Notes: a model not told the origin generated them from the letters alone. A DNA stretch of 64,000 nucleotides from Streptomyces sp. CMB-StM0423 (GCF_002847285.1 NZ_CP025407.1:7381001-7445000), one strand, 5' to 3'; positions 33,126 to 42,192 are shown, counted from the stretch's first letter. A program made the numbers and translations.

Positions 33126-34637
33126 ATGACAGAAGTGCCCGTCCTGGCCGCGCGCGGCCTGAGCAAGTCCTTCGGGGCCGTACGCGCCCTGGAGGACGTC
33201 TCCCTCACGCTGCACGCCGGTGAGGCGCACGCCCTCGCCGGCGAGAACGGCGCGGGGAAGTCCACCCTCATCAAGACCCTCGCCGGCGTGCACCGCCCCG
33301 ACGCCGGCCGACTGCTCCTCGACGACGCCCCGGTGGCCTTCCACGGCCCGGCCGACGCCCGCGACGCGGGCATCGCCGTGATCTACCAGGAACCCACGCT
33401 CTTCCCCGACCTGTCCATCGCCGAGAACATCTTCATGGGCCGCCAGCCCCGCCGCACCCTGCGCCGCATCGACCGCGCCTCGGTCCACGACGCCACCGCC
33501 GCGCTCATGCGCCGCCTCGGCGTCGACCTCGACCCCGACCGCCCGGCGCGCGGCCTGTCCATCGCCGACCAGCAGATCGTGGAGATCGCCAAGGCGCTGT
33601 CGTTCGACGCCCGTGTCCTGATCATGGACGAGCCCACCGCCGCCCTCACCGGCAGCGAGACCGCCCGCCTCTTCGCCGTCGTCGAGGCGCTGCGCGCCGA
33701 GGGCGCCGCGGTGCTGTTCATCTCCCACCGGCTGGAGGAGATCTTCCGGCTCTGCCACCGCGTCACCACGCTGCGCGACGGCCGCTGGATCGCCACCGAC
33801 GAGGTCGCCGCGCTCACCGAGGACGACCTGGTACGCCGCATGGTCGGCCGCGACCTGGACGAGCTGTACCCCAAGCAGGACGCGGAACTGGGCGAGACCG
33901 CGCTGTCCGTACGGCGGCTCACCCGCGAAGGCGTCTTCCACGACGTCTCCTTCGACGTCCGCCGCGGCGAGATCGTCGCGCTCGCCGGACTCGTCGGCGC
34001 CGGCCGCAGCGAGGTCGTCCAGGCCGCGTTCGGTGTCGACACCCCGGACGCCGGCGAGGTGCACGTGGCCGGACGCCCGCTGCGCCGCGGCTCGCCGACC
34101 GCCGCCATGGACGCGGGCGTCGCCCTCGTCCCCGAGGACCGGCGGCAGCGCGGGCTGGTCATGGAGATGTCCATCGAGCGCAACATCGGCCTCACCGGAC
34201 TCGGCCGCCTCGGCTCCGCCGGGCTCGTCAAGCGGTCGCTGGAGCGCGGCCGGGCCGCCGACTGGGCGGCGAAGCTGCGGCTGAAGTACGGCCGGCTCTC
34301 CGACGACGTCGGCGTGCTCTCCGGCGGCAACCAGCAGAAGGTCGTCCTCGCCAAGTGGCTCGCCACCGAGCCCTCGGTGCTCATCGTCGACGAGCCGACC
34401 CGCGGCATCGACGTCGGCACCAAGGCCGAGGTGCACCGGTTGCTCTCCGAACTGGCCGCAGGCGGCCTGGCCGTCCTCATGGTCTCCTCCGACCTGCCGG
34501 AAGTCCTCGGCATGGCCGACCGCGTGCTCGTCATGCACGAGGGCCGCCTCGTCGCCGAGATCCCGCGGGCCGAGGCCACCGAGGAGTCGGTGATGACCGC
34601 CGCGACCGGCCGCGGCGCTACGGAGGCGGCGGCATGA
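33126..34637 (+). CDS. rhaT: Rhamnose ABC importer, ATPase (two NBDs)
   Basis: A 503-residue double-ATPase of the CUT2/RbsA type. NBD1 has GENGAGKSTLIK (about 40), LSIADQQ in place of the signature, and IMDEPTAAL. NBD2 has a degenerate Walker A (GLVGAGRSE, about 280), LSGGNQQK (about 397) and IVDEPTRGID, as is normal for this family. It energises sugar uptake. The ATG at 33126 is preferred over GTG 33117; neither has a good ribosome site, and a tiny frame (33096-33122) ends just before. Its stop overlaps the next gene (ATGA). Symbols follow the Rhizobium rha transporter, not E. coli RhaT. Confidence 0.92.
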   Translation: MTEVPVLAARGLSKSFGAVRALEDVSLTLHAGEAHALAGENGAGKSTLIKTLAGVHRPDAGRLLLDDAPVAFHGPADARDAGIAVIYQEPTLFPDLSIAENIFMGRQPRRTLRRIDRASVHDATAALMRRLGVDLDPDRPARGLSIADQQIVEIAKALSFDARVLIMDEPTAALTGSETARLFAVVEALRAEGAAVLFISHRLEEIFRLCHRVTTLRDGRWIATDEVAALTEDDLVRRMVGRDLDELYPKQDAELGETALSVRRLTREGVFHDVSFDVRRGEIVALAGLVGAGRSEVVQAAFGVDTPDAGEVHVAGRPLRRGSPTAAMDAGVALVPEDRRQRGLVMEMSIERNIGLTGLGRLGSAGLVKRSLERGRAADWAAKLRLKYGRLSDDVGVLSGGNQQKVVLAKWLATEPSVLIVDEPTRGIDVGTKAEVHRLLSELAAGGLAVLMVSSDLPEVLGMADRVLVMHEGRLVAEIPRAEATEESVMTAATGRGATEAAA

Positions 34638-35674
34638 GCGTGACCGTACAGAAGACGGAACCCGCCCCCGCGGGCGGCGCCGAGCGCTCCGCGCGCTCGC
34701 TGACCGACACGATCTTCCGCGCCCGCGAACTCTCCATCGGCGGCGCCCTCGTCCTGCTGATCCTCTGCACCTGGATCGCCAACCCCAGCTTCCTGGACGA
34801 CCAGGGCGTCAAGGACCTGCTGCTCAACTCCTCCATCCTGGTGCTGCTCGCCGTCGGCCAGTCCGTCGTCGTCATCACCCGCAACATCGACCTCTCGGTC
34901 GGCTCCGTCGTCGGCCTCACCGCCTTCGCCTGCGGCGACTTCGTCTCCGGCACCGACCACAGCGCGTTCGTCGTCGTCCTCCTCGGCATCGCGCTCGGCA
35001 CCGCGTGCGGGCTGGTCAGCGGGCTGCTGGTGAGCTTCGGCAAGGTGCCCGCGCTGGTCGTGACCCTCGGCATGCTCTACGTCATCCAGGGCCTGGACTA
35101 CTGGTGGGCGGGCGGCGAGCAGATCAACGCCGCCAACCTCCCCGACGACGTCCTCTCCCTCGGCACCGGCAGCGTCCTCGGCATCCCGTACCTGCCGCTG
35201 ATCACCGCCGCCGTCCTCGCCGGCACCGCGTACTACCTGCGCGCCTACACCGGCGGCCGGGAGCTGTACGCCATCGGCTCCAACCCCGAGGCCGCCCGCC
35301 TCGCCGGCATCCCCATCCGCCGCCGCGTGCTCGGCGCGTACGCCTTCTCCGGCGCCATCGCCGGCTTCGCCGGCGCGCTCTGGCTCGCCCGCTTCGGCAC
35401 CGTCGTCGCCGACGCCGCCAACGGCTGGGAGCTGACCGTCGTCAGCGCCGTCGTCGTCGGCGGCGTCGCCATCACCGGCGGCGTCGGCTCCGTGTGGGGC
35501 GCCGCGCTCGGCGCCGCACTGCTCACCACCATCGGCAGCGCGCTGGTCGTGCTCAAGGTCAGCTCCTTCTGGCAGCAGGCCATCACCGGCGTGCTGCTGC
35601 TCGCCGCCATCACCACCGACCGCATCGTGCAGCGGCGCACCACCAGCGCGCTGCGGAAGAGGAGGCGGCCGTGA
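34634..35674 (+). CDS. rhaP: Rhamnose ABC importer, permease 1
   Basis: A 346-residue polytopic membrane protein of the CUT2 permease family, with about eight to ten hydrophobic segments, NIDLSVGSVVGLTAF and the cytoplasmic coupling motif RELYAIGSNPEAARLAGI typical of RbsC relatives. Its ATG overlaps the rhaT stop, and its own stop overlaps the GTG of the second permease, so the three are translated together. The two permeases should form the membrane heterodimer. Confidence 0.92.
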   Translation: MSVTVQKTEPAPAGGAERSARSLTDTIFRARELSIGGALVLLILCTWIANPSFLDDQGVKDLLLNSSILVLLAVGQSVVVITRNIDLSVGSVVGLTAFACGDFVSGTDHSAFVVVLLGIALGTACGLVSGLLVSFGKVPALVVTLGMLYVIQGLDYWWAGGEQINAANLPDDVLSLGTGSVLGIPYLPLITAAVLAGTAYYLRAYTGGRELYAIGSNPEAARLAGIPIRRRVLGAYAFSGAIAGFAGALWLARFGTVVADAANGWELTVVSAVVVGGVAITGGVGSVWGAALGAALLTTIGSALVVLKVSSFWQQAITGVLLLAAITTDRIVQRRTTSALRKRRRP

Positions 35675-36654
35675 AGTCGCTCGGCACCTACCTGCGGTGG
35701 GACACCGCCGTCGGCATCCTGCTGATCGCGGTGTTCCTGGCCGGCACCTCGTCCACCGACGGCTTCGCCTCCACCGGCAACATGTCCGCCGCGCTGAACG
35801 ACACCGCCGAGATCGCCCTCATCGCGCTGCCGATGACGCTGCTCGTCGTCGCCGGCCAGGTCGACCTGTCCGTCGCCTCCATGCTCGGCCTGTCCAGTGC
35901 GCTCGCGGGCTCCCTGTGGGACGCGGGGTACGCCTTCGAGCTGATCGTGCCCGTGTGCCTGCTCGCCGGCGCGGCCGGCGGGCTGCTCAACGGCTGGCTC
36001 GTCACCCGCGTCGGGCTGCCGCCACTGGCCGTCACCATCGGCACGCTCACGCTCTACCGGGGCCTGGCCTCGGTGGTCCTCGGCGACAAGGCCGTCGCGG
36101 GCTTCCCCGACACCTACTCCCAGTGGGCCTCCTCCACCGAGACCGTGCCGGGCACCTTCGTGCCGTACCCCATCGCGCTCTTCGCGGTGCTCGCGGTGCT
36201 CGCCGCCGTGCTGCTGCACATGACGGGCTTCGGCCGCTCGCTGTACGCGATCGGTGCCCAGGAGGACGCCGCCTGGTTCGCCGGCATCCGGGTCAAGCGC
36301 ATCAAGCTCGCGCTGTTCGTCGTCTCGGGCCTGATGGCGTCCTTCGCCGGCATCGTCTACACCCTGCGCTACGGCAGCGCCCGCGCCGACAACGGCCTCG
36401 GCCTCGAACTCGTCGTCATCGCCTCCGTGCTCCTCGGCGGCGTCGACTTCAACGGCGGCAAGGGCACCCTCGGCGGCGCCGTGGCCGGCGTGCTCCTCAT
36501 CGGCCTGCTCAACAACCTGCTCACGCTCAACGACGTGGCCAACGAGATCCGCGTGATCGTCACCGGGCTGCTGCTCATCGCCTCCGTACTCGCCCCGCGC
36601 GCCATCTCCGCGCTCGCGGAGCGCCGCAGCCGCCGCCTCGCGGCGGCCCCCTGA
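35671..36654 (+). CDS. rhaQ: Rhamnose ABC importer, permease 2
   Basis: A 327-residue CUT2 permease. VAGQVDLSVASMLGLSSALAG and GRSLYAIGAQEDAAWFAGIRV (coupling helix) mark the family. The GTG start overlaps the previous stop (GTGA) and is preceded by GGAGG. After its stop the operon has a 95-bp gap with a C-run cluster and a 16-bp palindrome before the binding-protein gene. Confidence 0.92.
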   Translation: MKSLGTYLRWDTAVGILLIAVFLAGTSSTDGFASTGNMSAALNDTAEIALIALPMTLLVVAGQVDLSVASMLGLSSALAGSLWDAGYAFELIVPVCLLAGAAGGLLNGWLVTRVGLPPLAVTIGTLTLYRGLASVVLGDKAVAGFPDTYSQWASSTETVPGTFVPYPIALFAVLAVLAAVLLHMTGFGRSLYAIGAQEDAAWFAGIRVKRIKLALFVVSGLMASFAGIVYTLRYGSARADNGLGLELVVIASVLLGGVDFNGGKGTLGGAVAGVLLIGLLNNLLTLNDVANEIRVIVTGLLLIASVLAPRAISALAERRSRRLAAAP

Positions 36655-36660
36655 CCTCGT

Positions 36661-36725
36661 CCCCCGACCCCCGGTCCCCCCGACCCCCGTCCCCCCGATC
36701 TGCCTCTGCTCCGCGGATCCGCGGA
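36661..36725 (+). other. C-run cluster plus 16-bp palindrome between permease and binding-protein genes
   Basis: Five runs of 5-6 C separated by 2-3 bases (36661-36696) could form a G-quadruplex on the minus (template) strand or an i-motif. Fourteen bases later the perfect palindrome TCCGCGGATCCGCGGA (36710-36725) can fold with a GATC loop. Such an element may pause or attenuate transcription or protect downstream mRNA, giving more binding protein than permease. Confidence 0.55.
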
Positions 36726-36749
36726 ACCGAACGCGAAAGGTTCACCCGC

Positions 36750-37823
36750 ATGCGTAACAAGAGCCGCACCCTCGCCGCGACAGCCGCGCTGTGCGCCCTC
36801 ACCCTGGCGGTCGGCGCCTGCTCGGGCACCACGAAGGACGACGCGGAGAACGACGCCAAGGAGCAGGCGTCCGACGCCACCGCGAACCCGGACGCGCCCC
36901 TGAAGAAGGGGCTGAAGATCGCGTTCCTGCCCAAGCAGATCAACAACCCGTACGAGCAGATCGTCGACGAGGCGGGCATCGAGGCGAGCGGCGAGTTCGA
37001 CGCCGAGGCCAAGGAGGTCGGGCCCTCGGACGCCAAGGCGTCCTCGCAGGTCTCGTACATCAACACCCTCGTCCAGCAGCGCCAGGACGCCATCCTCATC
37101 GCCGCCAACGACCCCAACGCGGTCTGCGGCCCGCTGAAGACGGCCATGCAGCAGGACATCAAGGTCGTCGCCTACGACTCCGACACCGCCAAGGACTGCC
37201 GCCAGCTCTTCATCAACCAGGCCAGCTCCGAGGAGATCGGCCGCAGCCAGGTGCAGCGCATCGCGGAACAGCTCGACTACAAGGGCGAGATCGCCATCCT
37301 GTCGGCGACGCAGAACGCCACGAACCAGAACACCTGGATCGACTTCATGAAGGACGAGCTGAAGAAGCCCGAGTACAAGGACATGAAGCTGGTCAAGGTC
37401 GCCTACGGCGACGACGACGACCAGAAGTCCTTCCAGGAGACCCAGGGCCTGCTCAAGGCGTACCCCGACCTGAAGGGCATCATCTCGCCCACCACCGTCG
37501 GCATCGCCGCCGCCGCCCGCTACATCAGCACCTCCGACTACAAGGGCGACGTCGTGCTCAACGGCCTCGGCACGCCGAACCAGATGCGCAAGTTCATCAA
37601 GGACGGCACCGTCGAGGAGTTCTCCCTCTGGGACCCCAAGGACCTCGGCTACCTCGGCGCCTACGCCGCCGCCGCGCTGGCCTCGGGGCAGATCACCGGC
37701 AAGGAGGGCGAGACGTTCGAGGCCGGCCGGCTCGGTGAGTACACCGTCGGCAAGGACGGTGAGGTCATCCTCGGCCCGCCGACCGTGTTCGACGAGAAGA
37801 ACATCGACGAGTACGACTTCTGA
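36750..37823 (+). CDS. rhaS: Rhamnose ABC importer, substrate-binding lipoprotein
   Basis: A 357-residue periplasmic-binding-protein-like lipoprotein. The signal and lipobox end at Cys24 (VGACSG), followed by an acidic linker. Two Rossmann-like lobes follow, with KIAFLPKQINNPYEQIV, AILIAANDPNAVCGPLK and the hinge-region stretch GIISPTTVGIAAAARY, close to RhaS/LsrB-type sugar binders. It captures rhamnose outside the membrane for RhaTPQ. AAAGG lies 9 nt before the ATG. Its TGA shares the A of the next ATG. Confidence 0.92.
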   Translation: MRNKSRTLAATAALCALTLAVGACSGTTKDDAENDAKEQASDATANPDAPLKKGLKIAFLPKQINNPYEQIVDEAGIEASGEFDAEAKEVGPSDAKASSQVSYINTLVQQRQDAILIAANDPNAVCGPLKTAMQQDIKVVAYDSDTAKDCRQLFINQASSEEIGRSQVQRIAEQLDYKGEIAILSATQNATNQNTWIDFMKDELKKPEYKDMKLVKVAYGDDDDQKSFQETQGLLKAYPDLKGIISPTTVGIAAAARYISTSDYKGDVVLNGLGTPNQMRKFIKDGTVEEFSLWDPKDLGYLGAYAAAALASGQITGKEGETFEAGRLGEYTVGKDGEVILGPPTVFDEKNIDEYDF

Positions 37824-38158
37824 TGGCCGGCGCCGAACCGCGGCGCGTCTGCTTCCTGCTGAAGGTGCGCGCCGACCGGCTGGCGGAGTACCGCGAGCGG
37901 CACGCGGCCGTCTGGCCGGACATGCTCGCCGCGCTCTCCGCCGCCGGCTGGCGCAACTACTCGCTCTTCCTGCGCGACGACGGCCTCCTCGTCGGCTACC
38001 TGGAGACCCCGGACTTCGCCGCCGCGCAGACCGCGATGGCCGCGAGCGACGTCAACGCGCGCTGGCAGGCCGAGATGGCCCCGTTCTTCGACGCGCTCGA
38101 CGGCGCCGCGCCGGACGAGGCCGTACGCCCCCTGACAGAGGTCTTCCACCTCGACTGA
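37823..38158 (+). CDS. rhaM: L-rhamnose mutarotase
   Basis: A 111-residue dimeric alpha/beta-barrel protein of family length. It has RVCFLLKVRADRLAEYRERHAAVWPDMLAAL (catalytic His in the RHAAVWP turn), WRNYSLFLRDDGLLVGYLE and the C-terminal EVFHLD. It interconverts rhamnose anomers (called RhaU in Rhizobium). The start overlaps the rhaS stop by one base. Confidence 0.95.
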   Translation: MAGAEPRRVCFLLKVRADRLAEYRERHAAVWPDMLAALSAAGWRNYSLFLRDDGLLVGYLETPDFAAAQTAMAASDVNARWQAEMAPFFDALDGAAPDEAVRPLTEVFHLD

Positions 38159-38168
38159 GGACCCCCAC

Positions 38169-39635
38169 ATGAGACTGCTCTCCCGCACGTTCGTGAAGCC
38201 CGCGCTCCTCGCCGCCGCCCTGCTGCTGACGGCGACCGCCCTCCCGGCCGCCGCGGCGGACCCAGGCCCCGCCGCGGCGCCGGGTCCGCCGCCGGCGCCG
38301 GGACCGTCGCTGACGCGGATCGCCGACACCGAACTCGACCCGGAGGCCGTCTACTTCGTCTCGTTCGACGGCCTGGTCAACAACAGCTCGTTCACGAAGA
38401 ACGGCATCCTCACCCACAAGCGGCACCAGTACGCGGCCTGGTACACCGCCGACCGCAGCGCCGTCGTCGCGCGCCGCGCGCTCGGCGAACGGGAGTGGGA
38501 GACCGTCACCCTTGACCACCGGCTGAAGTACGACGACTCGCACAACGTCATCTCCCTCGGTGTCTCCGCCGCCGACGGCCGGCTGCACGTCAACATGGAC
38601 TCGCACGCCGACGGGTTCTTCTACCTCAAGTCCGCGCCCGGGCTGATGAACCGGCCGGAGGCGCACGACTGGACCGCGGCCGCCTTCGGGCCGGTACAGA
38701 CCTCGCTCGACGGGCTCCCGCTCACCGGCCGCTTCACCTACCCCCAGTTCGTCGCCACCCCCGCCGGCGGGCTGCTGCTCAGCTACCGCGACGGCGTCTC
38801 CGGCAACGGCCGCAACGCGCTGGCCGCGTACGACGGGAAGCGGTGGCGGGCGCTCGGCCAGTGGTCGGGCTCCACCGGCACGTACACCACGGAACACGGC
38901 AGCAGCTCCGCCCGCAACATGTACCTGCACGGCATAGACTACGGGCCCGACGGCACCCTGCACGCCTTTTACACCTGGCGCGAGCAGAACACCGCCGTCA
39001 TGTGCGCCCCCGGCGGCCTCAGCAACCACGACACCGGCTACGTCCGCTCCACCGACGACGGCCGCACCTGGACCAACGCCGCGGGTCAGGTCGTCGGCAC
39101 CACCGGCGGCCCCGACCTCGTCGCCTTCGACGACCCCGGCACCGTCGCCGACCCGCTGAACGCCGACCACGCGCTGATGAACCAGGAGCACCAGGCCACC
39201 GACTCCGCCGGCCGCCCGCACGCCCTCGTCAGCTACGTCCCCGGCCGCTTCGGCCAGTGCTCCACCAACTACGTCGCCGACCGCAAGGCGAACGCCCGCA
39301 CCTTCCACGTCCGCCGCGACGACGCGGGCCGCTGGCACAAGACCGAGCTCCCCGTGCCCCTGGCGTCCAGCCAGCGCTCCAAGCTCGCCTTCGACCGCTA
39401 CGACAACGCCTACGCCGTGCTGCCCTACGGCCGGATCGCCGCCGCCTCCGCCGCCTCGGGCTGGACCGACTGGAAGGTCCTCTTCGACGGCGCGGACCTC
39501 GACGCCTTCGGCGAGGTGAACCTCGACGAGACCCGGCTCGCCCAGGACGGCGTCCTGTCCTTCATGTACCAGCAGAAGTCCACCGGCACCACGCCCTCGG
39601 CGCTGCGCACCGTGGACTTCGCCCTGCCCCGCTAG
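38169..39635 (+). CDS. Secreted BNR_4 beta-propeller, PL25-like polysaccharide lyase candidate
   Basis: A 488-residue exported protein with a Sec signal (1-29), proline-rich linker and BNR_4 propeller. His125 (DDSHNV), His146 (DSHADG), Tyr191 (TYPQF), Arg207 (YRDG) and Tyr252 (NMY) fall almost exactly at the spacing I recall for the PL25 ulvan lyase active site (His, His, Tyr, Arg, Tyr). PL24/PL25 enzymes cleave next to rhamnose in ulvan-type polysaccharides. Its place between rhamnose mutarotase and isomerase genes agrees with a lyase for a rhamnose-containing polymer. A rhamnogalacturonan lyase or non-enzymatic propeller remains possible. Confidence 0.72.
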   Translation: MRLLSRTFVKPALLAAALLLTATALPAAAADPGPAAAPGPPPAPGPSLTRIADTELDPEAVYFVSFDGLVNNSSFTKNGILTHKRHQYAAWYTADRSAVVARRALGEREWETVTLDHRLKYDDSHNVISLGVSAADGRLHVNMDSHADGFFYLKSAPGLMNRPEAHDWTAAAFGPVQTSLDGLPLTGRFTYPQFVATPAGGLLLSYRDGVSGNGRNALAAYDGKRWRALGQWSGSTGTYTTEHGSSSARNMYLHGIDYGPDGTLHAFYTWREQNTAVMCAPGGLSNHDTGYVRSTDDGRTWTNAAGQVVGTTGGPDLVAFDDPGTVADPLNADHALMNQEHQATDSAGRPHALVSYVPGRFGQCSTNYVADRKANARTFHVRRDDAGRWHKTELPVPLASSQRSKLAFDRYDNAYAVLPYGRIAAASAASGWTDWKVLFDGADLDAFGEVNLDETRLAQDGVLSFMYQQKSTGTTPSALRTVDFALPR

Positions 39636-39656
39636 GCGCGACCGCAAGGAGCCACC

Positions 39657-41102
39657 ATGACGACCGCACGCACCCCCGCCACCGCCCGCCGCCCCCGCAT
39701 CGGCCTGGTCGCCGGCGGACTCGGCGCGTACTGGCCGCAGTTCCCCGACCTGCTGCCGCAGCTCAAGCGCTCCGCCGCCCGGGTGGCCGAGCGGATGGCG
39801 GGGTTCGACGCCGAGGTCGTCGACGTCGGCTTCATCTCCGACGCCCCCGAGGGCGCCGTCGCCGCGGAGAAGCTGCGCGCCGCCGACTGCGACCTGATCG
39901 TCGGCTTCCTCACCACGTACATGACTGCGACGATGCTCGTCCCCGTCGCGCAGCGCAGCGGCGCGCCCGTGCTGCTGATCAACCTGCAGCCCACCGAGGC
40001 GATGGACCACGCGAGCTTCGACACCGGCCAGTGGCTCGCCTACTGCGGCGCCTGCCCGCTGCCCGAGATGGCCAGCGCCTTCGAGCGCTGCGGCGTCCCC
40101 TTCCGCTCGGTCTCCGGCCATCTGGAGGACGAGCGGGCGTGGGCCAGGATCGGCCGCTGGATCCGGGCGGCGGGGGTGCGCGCCGTGCTGCGCGGCGGCC
40201 GGCACGGGCTGATGGGCCACCTCTACCCGGGCATGTACGACGTCTCCACCGACCTCACCATGGTCACCGCGAACCTCGGCGGCCACGTCGAGGTGCTGGA
40301 GTTCGACGACCTGCGGGTACGGGCCGAGAAGGCAGGCGACGCCGAGGTGGCGGCGAAGCTCGCCGAGATCCGCGAGGTCTTCGACCTCGACGCGACCGTC
40401 GACCCCGACGACCTGGCCTGGGCGGCGCGGGTGTCGGTCGGTCTCGACCGGCTCGCCGCCGACTTCGACCTCGACTCCCTCGCGTACTACCACCGCGGCC
40501 TCGACGGCGAGACGCACGAGCGGCTGGGCGCCGGCATGATCCTCGGCGCTTCCCTGCTCACCGCCCGCGGCATCCCCGCCGCCGGCGAGTACGAGCTGCG
40601 CACCTCGCTCGCCATGCTCGTCGCCGACCGGTTCGGCGCCGGCGGTTCCTTCACCGAGATGCAGGCGCTCAACTTCCGCGACGGCGTGGTGGAGATGGGC
40701 CACGACGGTCCCGGGCACCTGGCGATCAGCGAGGGCCGGCCGCTGCTGCGCGGCCTGGGCGTCTACCACGGCAAGCGCGGCTGGGGGGTGTCCGTGGAGT
40801 TCGACGTACGGCACGGGCCCGTCACCGCCGTCGGCCTCGGCCAGACCCGCGACGGCCGCTACCGGCTCATCGCCTCCACCGGCACCGTCACCGCCGGACC
40901 GCTGCTGGCCATCGGCAACACCACCTCCCGCGTCGACTTCGGCCGGGATCCGGGCGAGTGGTGCGACGAGTGGAGCGCGAGCGGCGTAGGCCACCACTGG
41001 GCGCTGGCCACCGGCCACCTGCTGCCGGAGCTGCGGGCGCTCGCGGACCTCGCGGGGCTCGACCTGGTGGAGGTTGCGGGGAGTGGCGACGGCGATGCGT
41101 AG
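39657..41102 (+). CDS. L-arabinose/L-fucose isomerase-family protein
   Basis: A 481-residue ketol-isomerase of the AraA/FucI superfamily. The N-terminal Rossmann-like part has GLVAGGLGAYWPQFPD and LIVGFLTTYMTATM. The C-terminal catalytic part has FTEMQALNFRDGVVEMGHDGPGH, containing the two metal-binding Glu and a His, and GVGHHWALATGH, containing the second His. It is not homologous to RhaI, which already covers rhamnose. It may act on another deoxysugar or pentose released from the same polymer. Ribosome site AAGGAG precedes the ATG. Confidence 0.82.
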   Translation: MTTARTPATARRPRIGLVAGGLGAYWPQFPDLLPQLKRSAARVAERMAGFDAEVVDVGFISDAPEGAVAAEKLRAADCDLIVGFLTTYMTATMLVPVAQRSGAPVLLINLQPTEAMDHASFDTGQWLAYCGACPLPEMASAFERCGVPFRSVSGHLEDERAWARIGRWIRAAGVRAVLRGGRHGLMGHLYPGMYDVSTDLTMVTANLGGHVEVLEFDDLRVRAEKAGDAEVAAKLAEIREVFDLDATVDPDDLAWAARVSVGLDRLAADFDLDSLAYYHRGLDGETHERLGAGMILGASLLTARGIPAAGEYELRTSLAMLVADRFGAGGSFTEMQALNFRDGVVEMGHDGPGHLAISEGRPLLRGLGVYHGKRGWGVSVEFDVRHGPVTAVGLGQTRDGRYRLIASTGTVTAGPLLAIGNTTSRVDFGRDPGEWCDEWSASGVGHHWALATGHLLPELRALADLAGLDLVEVAGSGDGDA

Positions 41103-41169
41103 CATGAACGACGGGCCGCGGCCGGGGCGCGCCGCGTACGACCGGCTGGACGGCTGAAGGGGAACGCGC

Positions 41170-42192
41170 GTGGGGCGCATGGTGGGCATCAAGGACGTCG
41201 CACGGCACGCGGGCGTCTCCGTCGGCACCGTGTCGAACGTCATCAACCGGCCCGACAGCGTGGCCGCCGCCACCCGCGAGCGGGTGCAGGCGGCCATCGA
41301 CCGGCTCGGCTACGTACGCAGCGAGTCCGCGCGGCAACTGCGTGCCGGACGCAGCCGCATCATCGCGCTGCTCGTCCTCGACATGACCAACCCGTTCTTC
41401 GTCGACGTCGCCACCGGCGCCGAGCGCGCCGCACGCGAGGCGGGACTCGGCGTGATGCTGTGCAACAGCGCGCAGAGCCCGGCGGAGGAGGCCGAGTACC
41501 TGGGCCTCTTCGCCGAGCAGCGGGTGCGCGGCGTGCTCGTCACCCCGGCCGACACCAGCGGGCGCACCCTGGAGTCCTTCGGCCGGCACGGCATCCCGTA
41601 CGTCTTCGTGGACCGCACGGTCGCCAGCGCCGACGCCTGCTCGGTTTCGCTGGACGACGTCCAGGGCGGCGTGCTCGCCGCCCGTCACCTGATCGGCGCA
41701 GGCCACGGCTCCCTGGTCTACGTCAGCGGCCCCATGCAGCTCCCGCAGTGCCAGGACCGCCACACCGGCGCCCTGGCCGCGCTCGCCGAGGAGGGGCTCG
41801 GGCCCGAGGCGCTGGTGCACGTCGAGACCGAGCAGATGGACGTCGCCGCGGGCCGTGACGCGGGAGCCCGGCTGCTGGGCATGTCGCCGCGCCCGTCGGC
41901 CGTCTTCTGCGCCAACGACCTCCTCGCGCTCGGTGTGCTCCAGACCCTCTTCGCGGCGGGCGTCTCGGTGCCGGGCGACATCGCGCTCGTCGGCTACGAC
42001 GACATCGAGTTCGCCGCCGCGGCGGCGGTGCCCCTGACCTCGGTGCGGCAGCCGGCGCACCGGATGGGCCGGGAGGCCGCGGAGCTGCTGATCGAGGAGA
42101 CGGAGCGGGGCGTGGAGCACCACGACCACCAGCGGATCGTGCTCCAGCCGGAGCTGGTGGTCCGCAGCTCCAGCCTCAGACAGCAGCGCTGA
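41170..42192 (+). CDS. LacI-family regulator of the rhamnose region
   Basis: A 340-residue regulator. The HTH is at residues about 7-30 (IKDVARHAGVSVGTVSNVINRPDSV) with hinge helix SESARQLRAGRS. The sugar-binding domain follows (LVLDMTNPFFVDVATGAE, FCANDLLALGVLQTLF, IALVGYDDIEFAAAA). It starts at GTG with AGGGGA upstream; an ATG three codons later is possible. As the last gene of the importer operon and the only regulator in the cluster, it is the likely binder of the two TGAAWC-type operators near 33 kb. The convergent monooxygenase gene overlaps its end by 17 bp. Confidence 0.92.
   Translation: MGRMVGIKDVARHAGVSVGTVSNVINRPDSVAAATRERVQAAIDRLGYVRSESARQLRAGRSRIIALLVLDMTNPFFVDVATGAERAAREAGLGVMLCNSAQSPAEEAEYLGLFAEQRVRGVLVTPADTSGRTLESFGRHGIPYVFVDRTVASADACSVSLDDVQGGVLAARHLIGAGHGSLVYVSGPMQLPQCQDRHTGALAALAEEGLGPEALVHVETEQMDVAAGRDAGARLLGMSPRPSAVFCANDLLALGVLQTLFAAGVSVPGDIALVGYDDIEFAAAAAVPLTSVRQPAHRMGREAAELLIEETERGVEHHDHQRIVLQPELVVRSSSLRQQR

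Noticed and set aside
41095..41157. A 20-codon frame (MRSMNDGPRPG...) between the isomerase and LacI genes
   Set aside because: It is too short, overlaps the isomerase stop, and has no leader-peptide features such as repeated codons or an attenuator.
41103..41169. Possible LacI operator before the LacI gene
   Set aside because: No TGAAWC-type sequence is present in this gap.
38052..41297. A 1081-codon minus-strand frame across the PL25-like and isomerase genes
   Set aside because: It is antisense to three recognisable plus-strand genes and has no recognisable domain.
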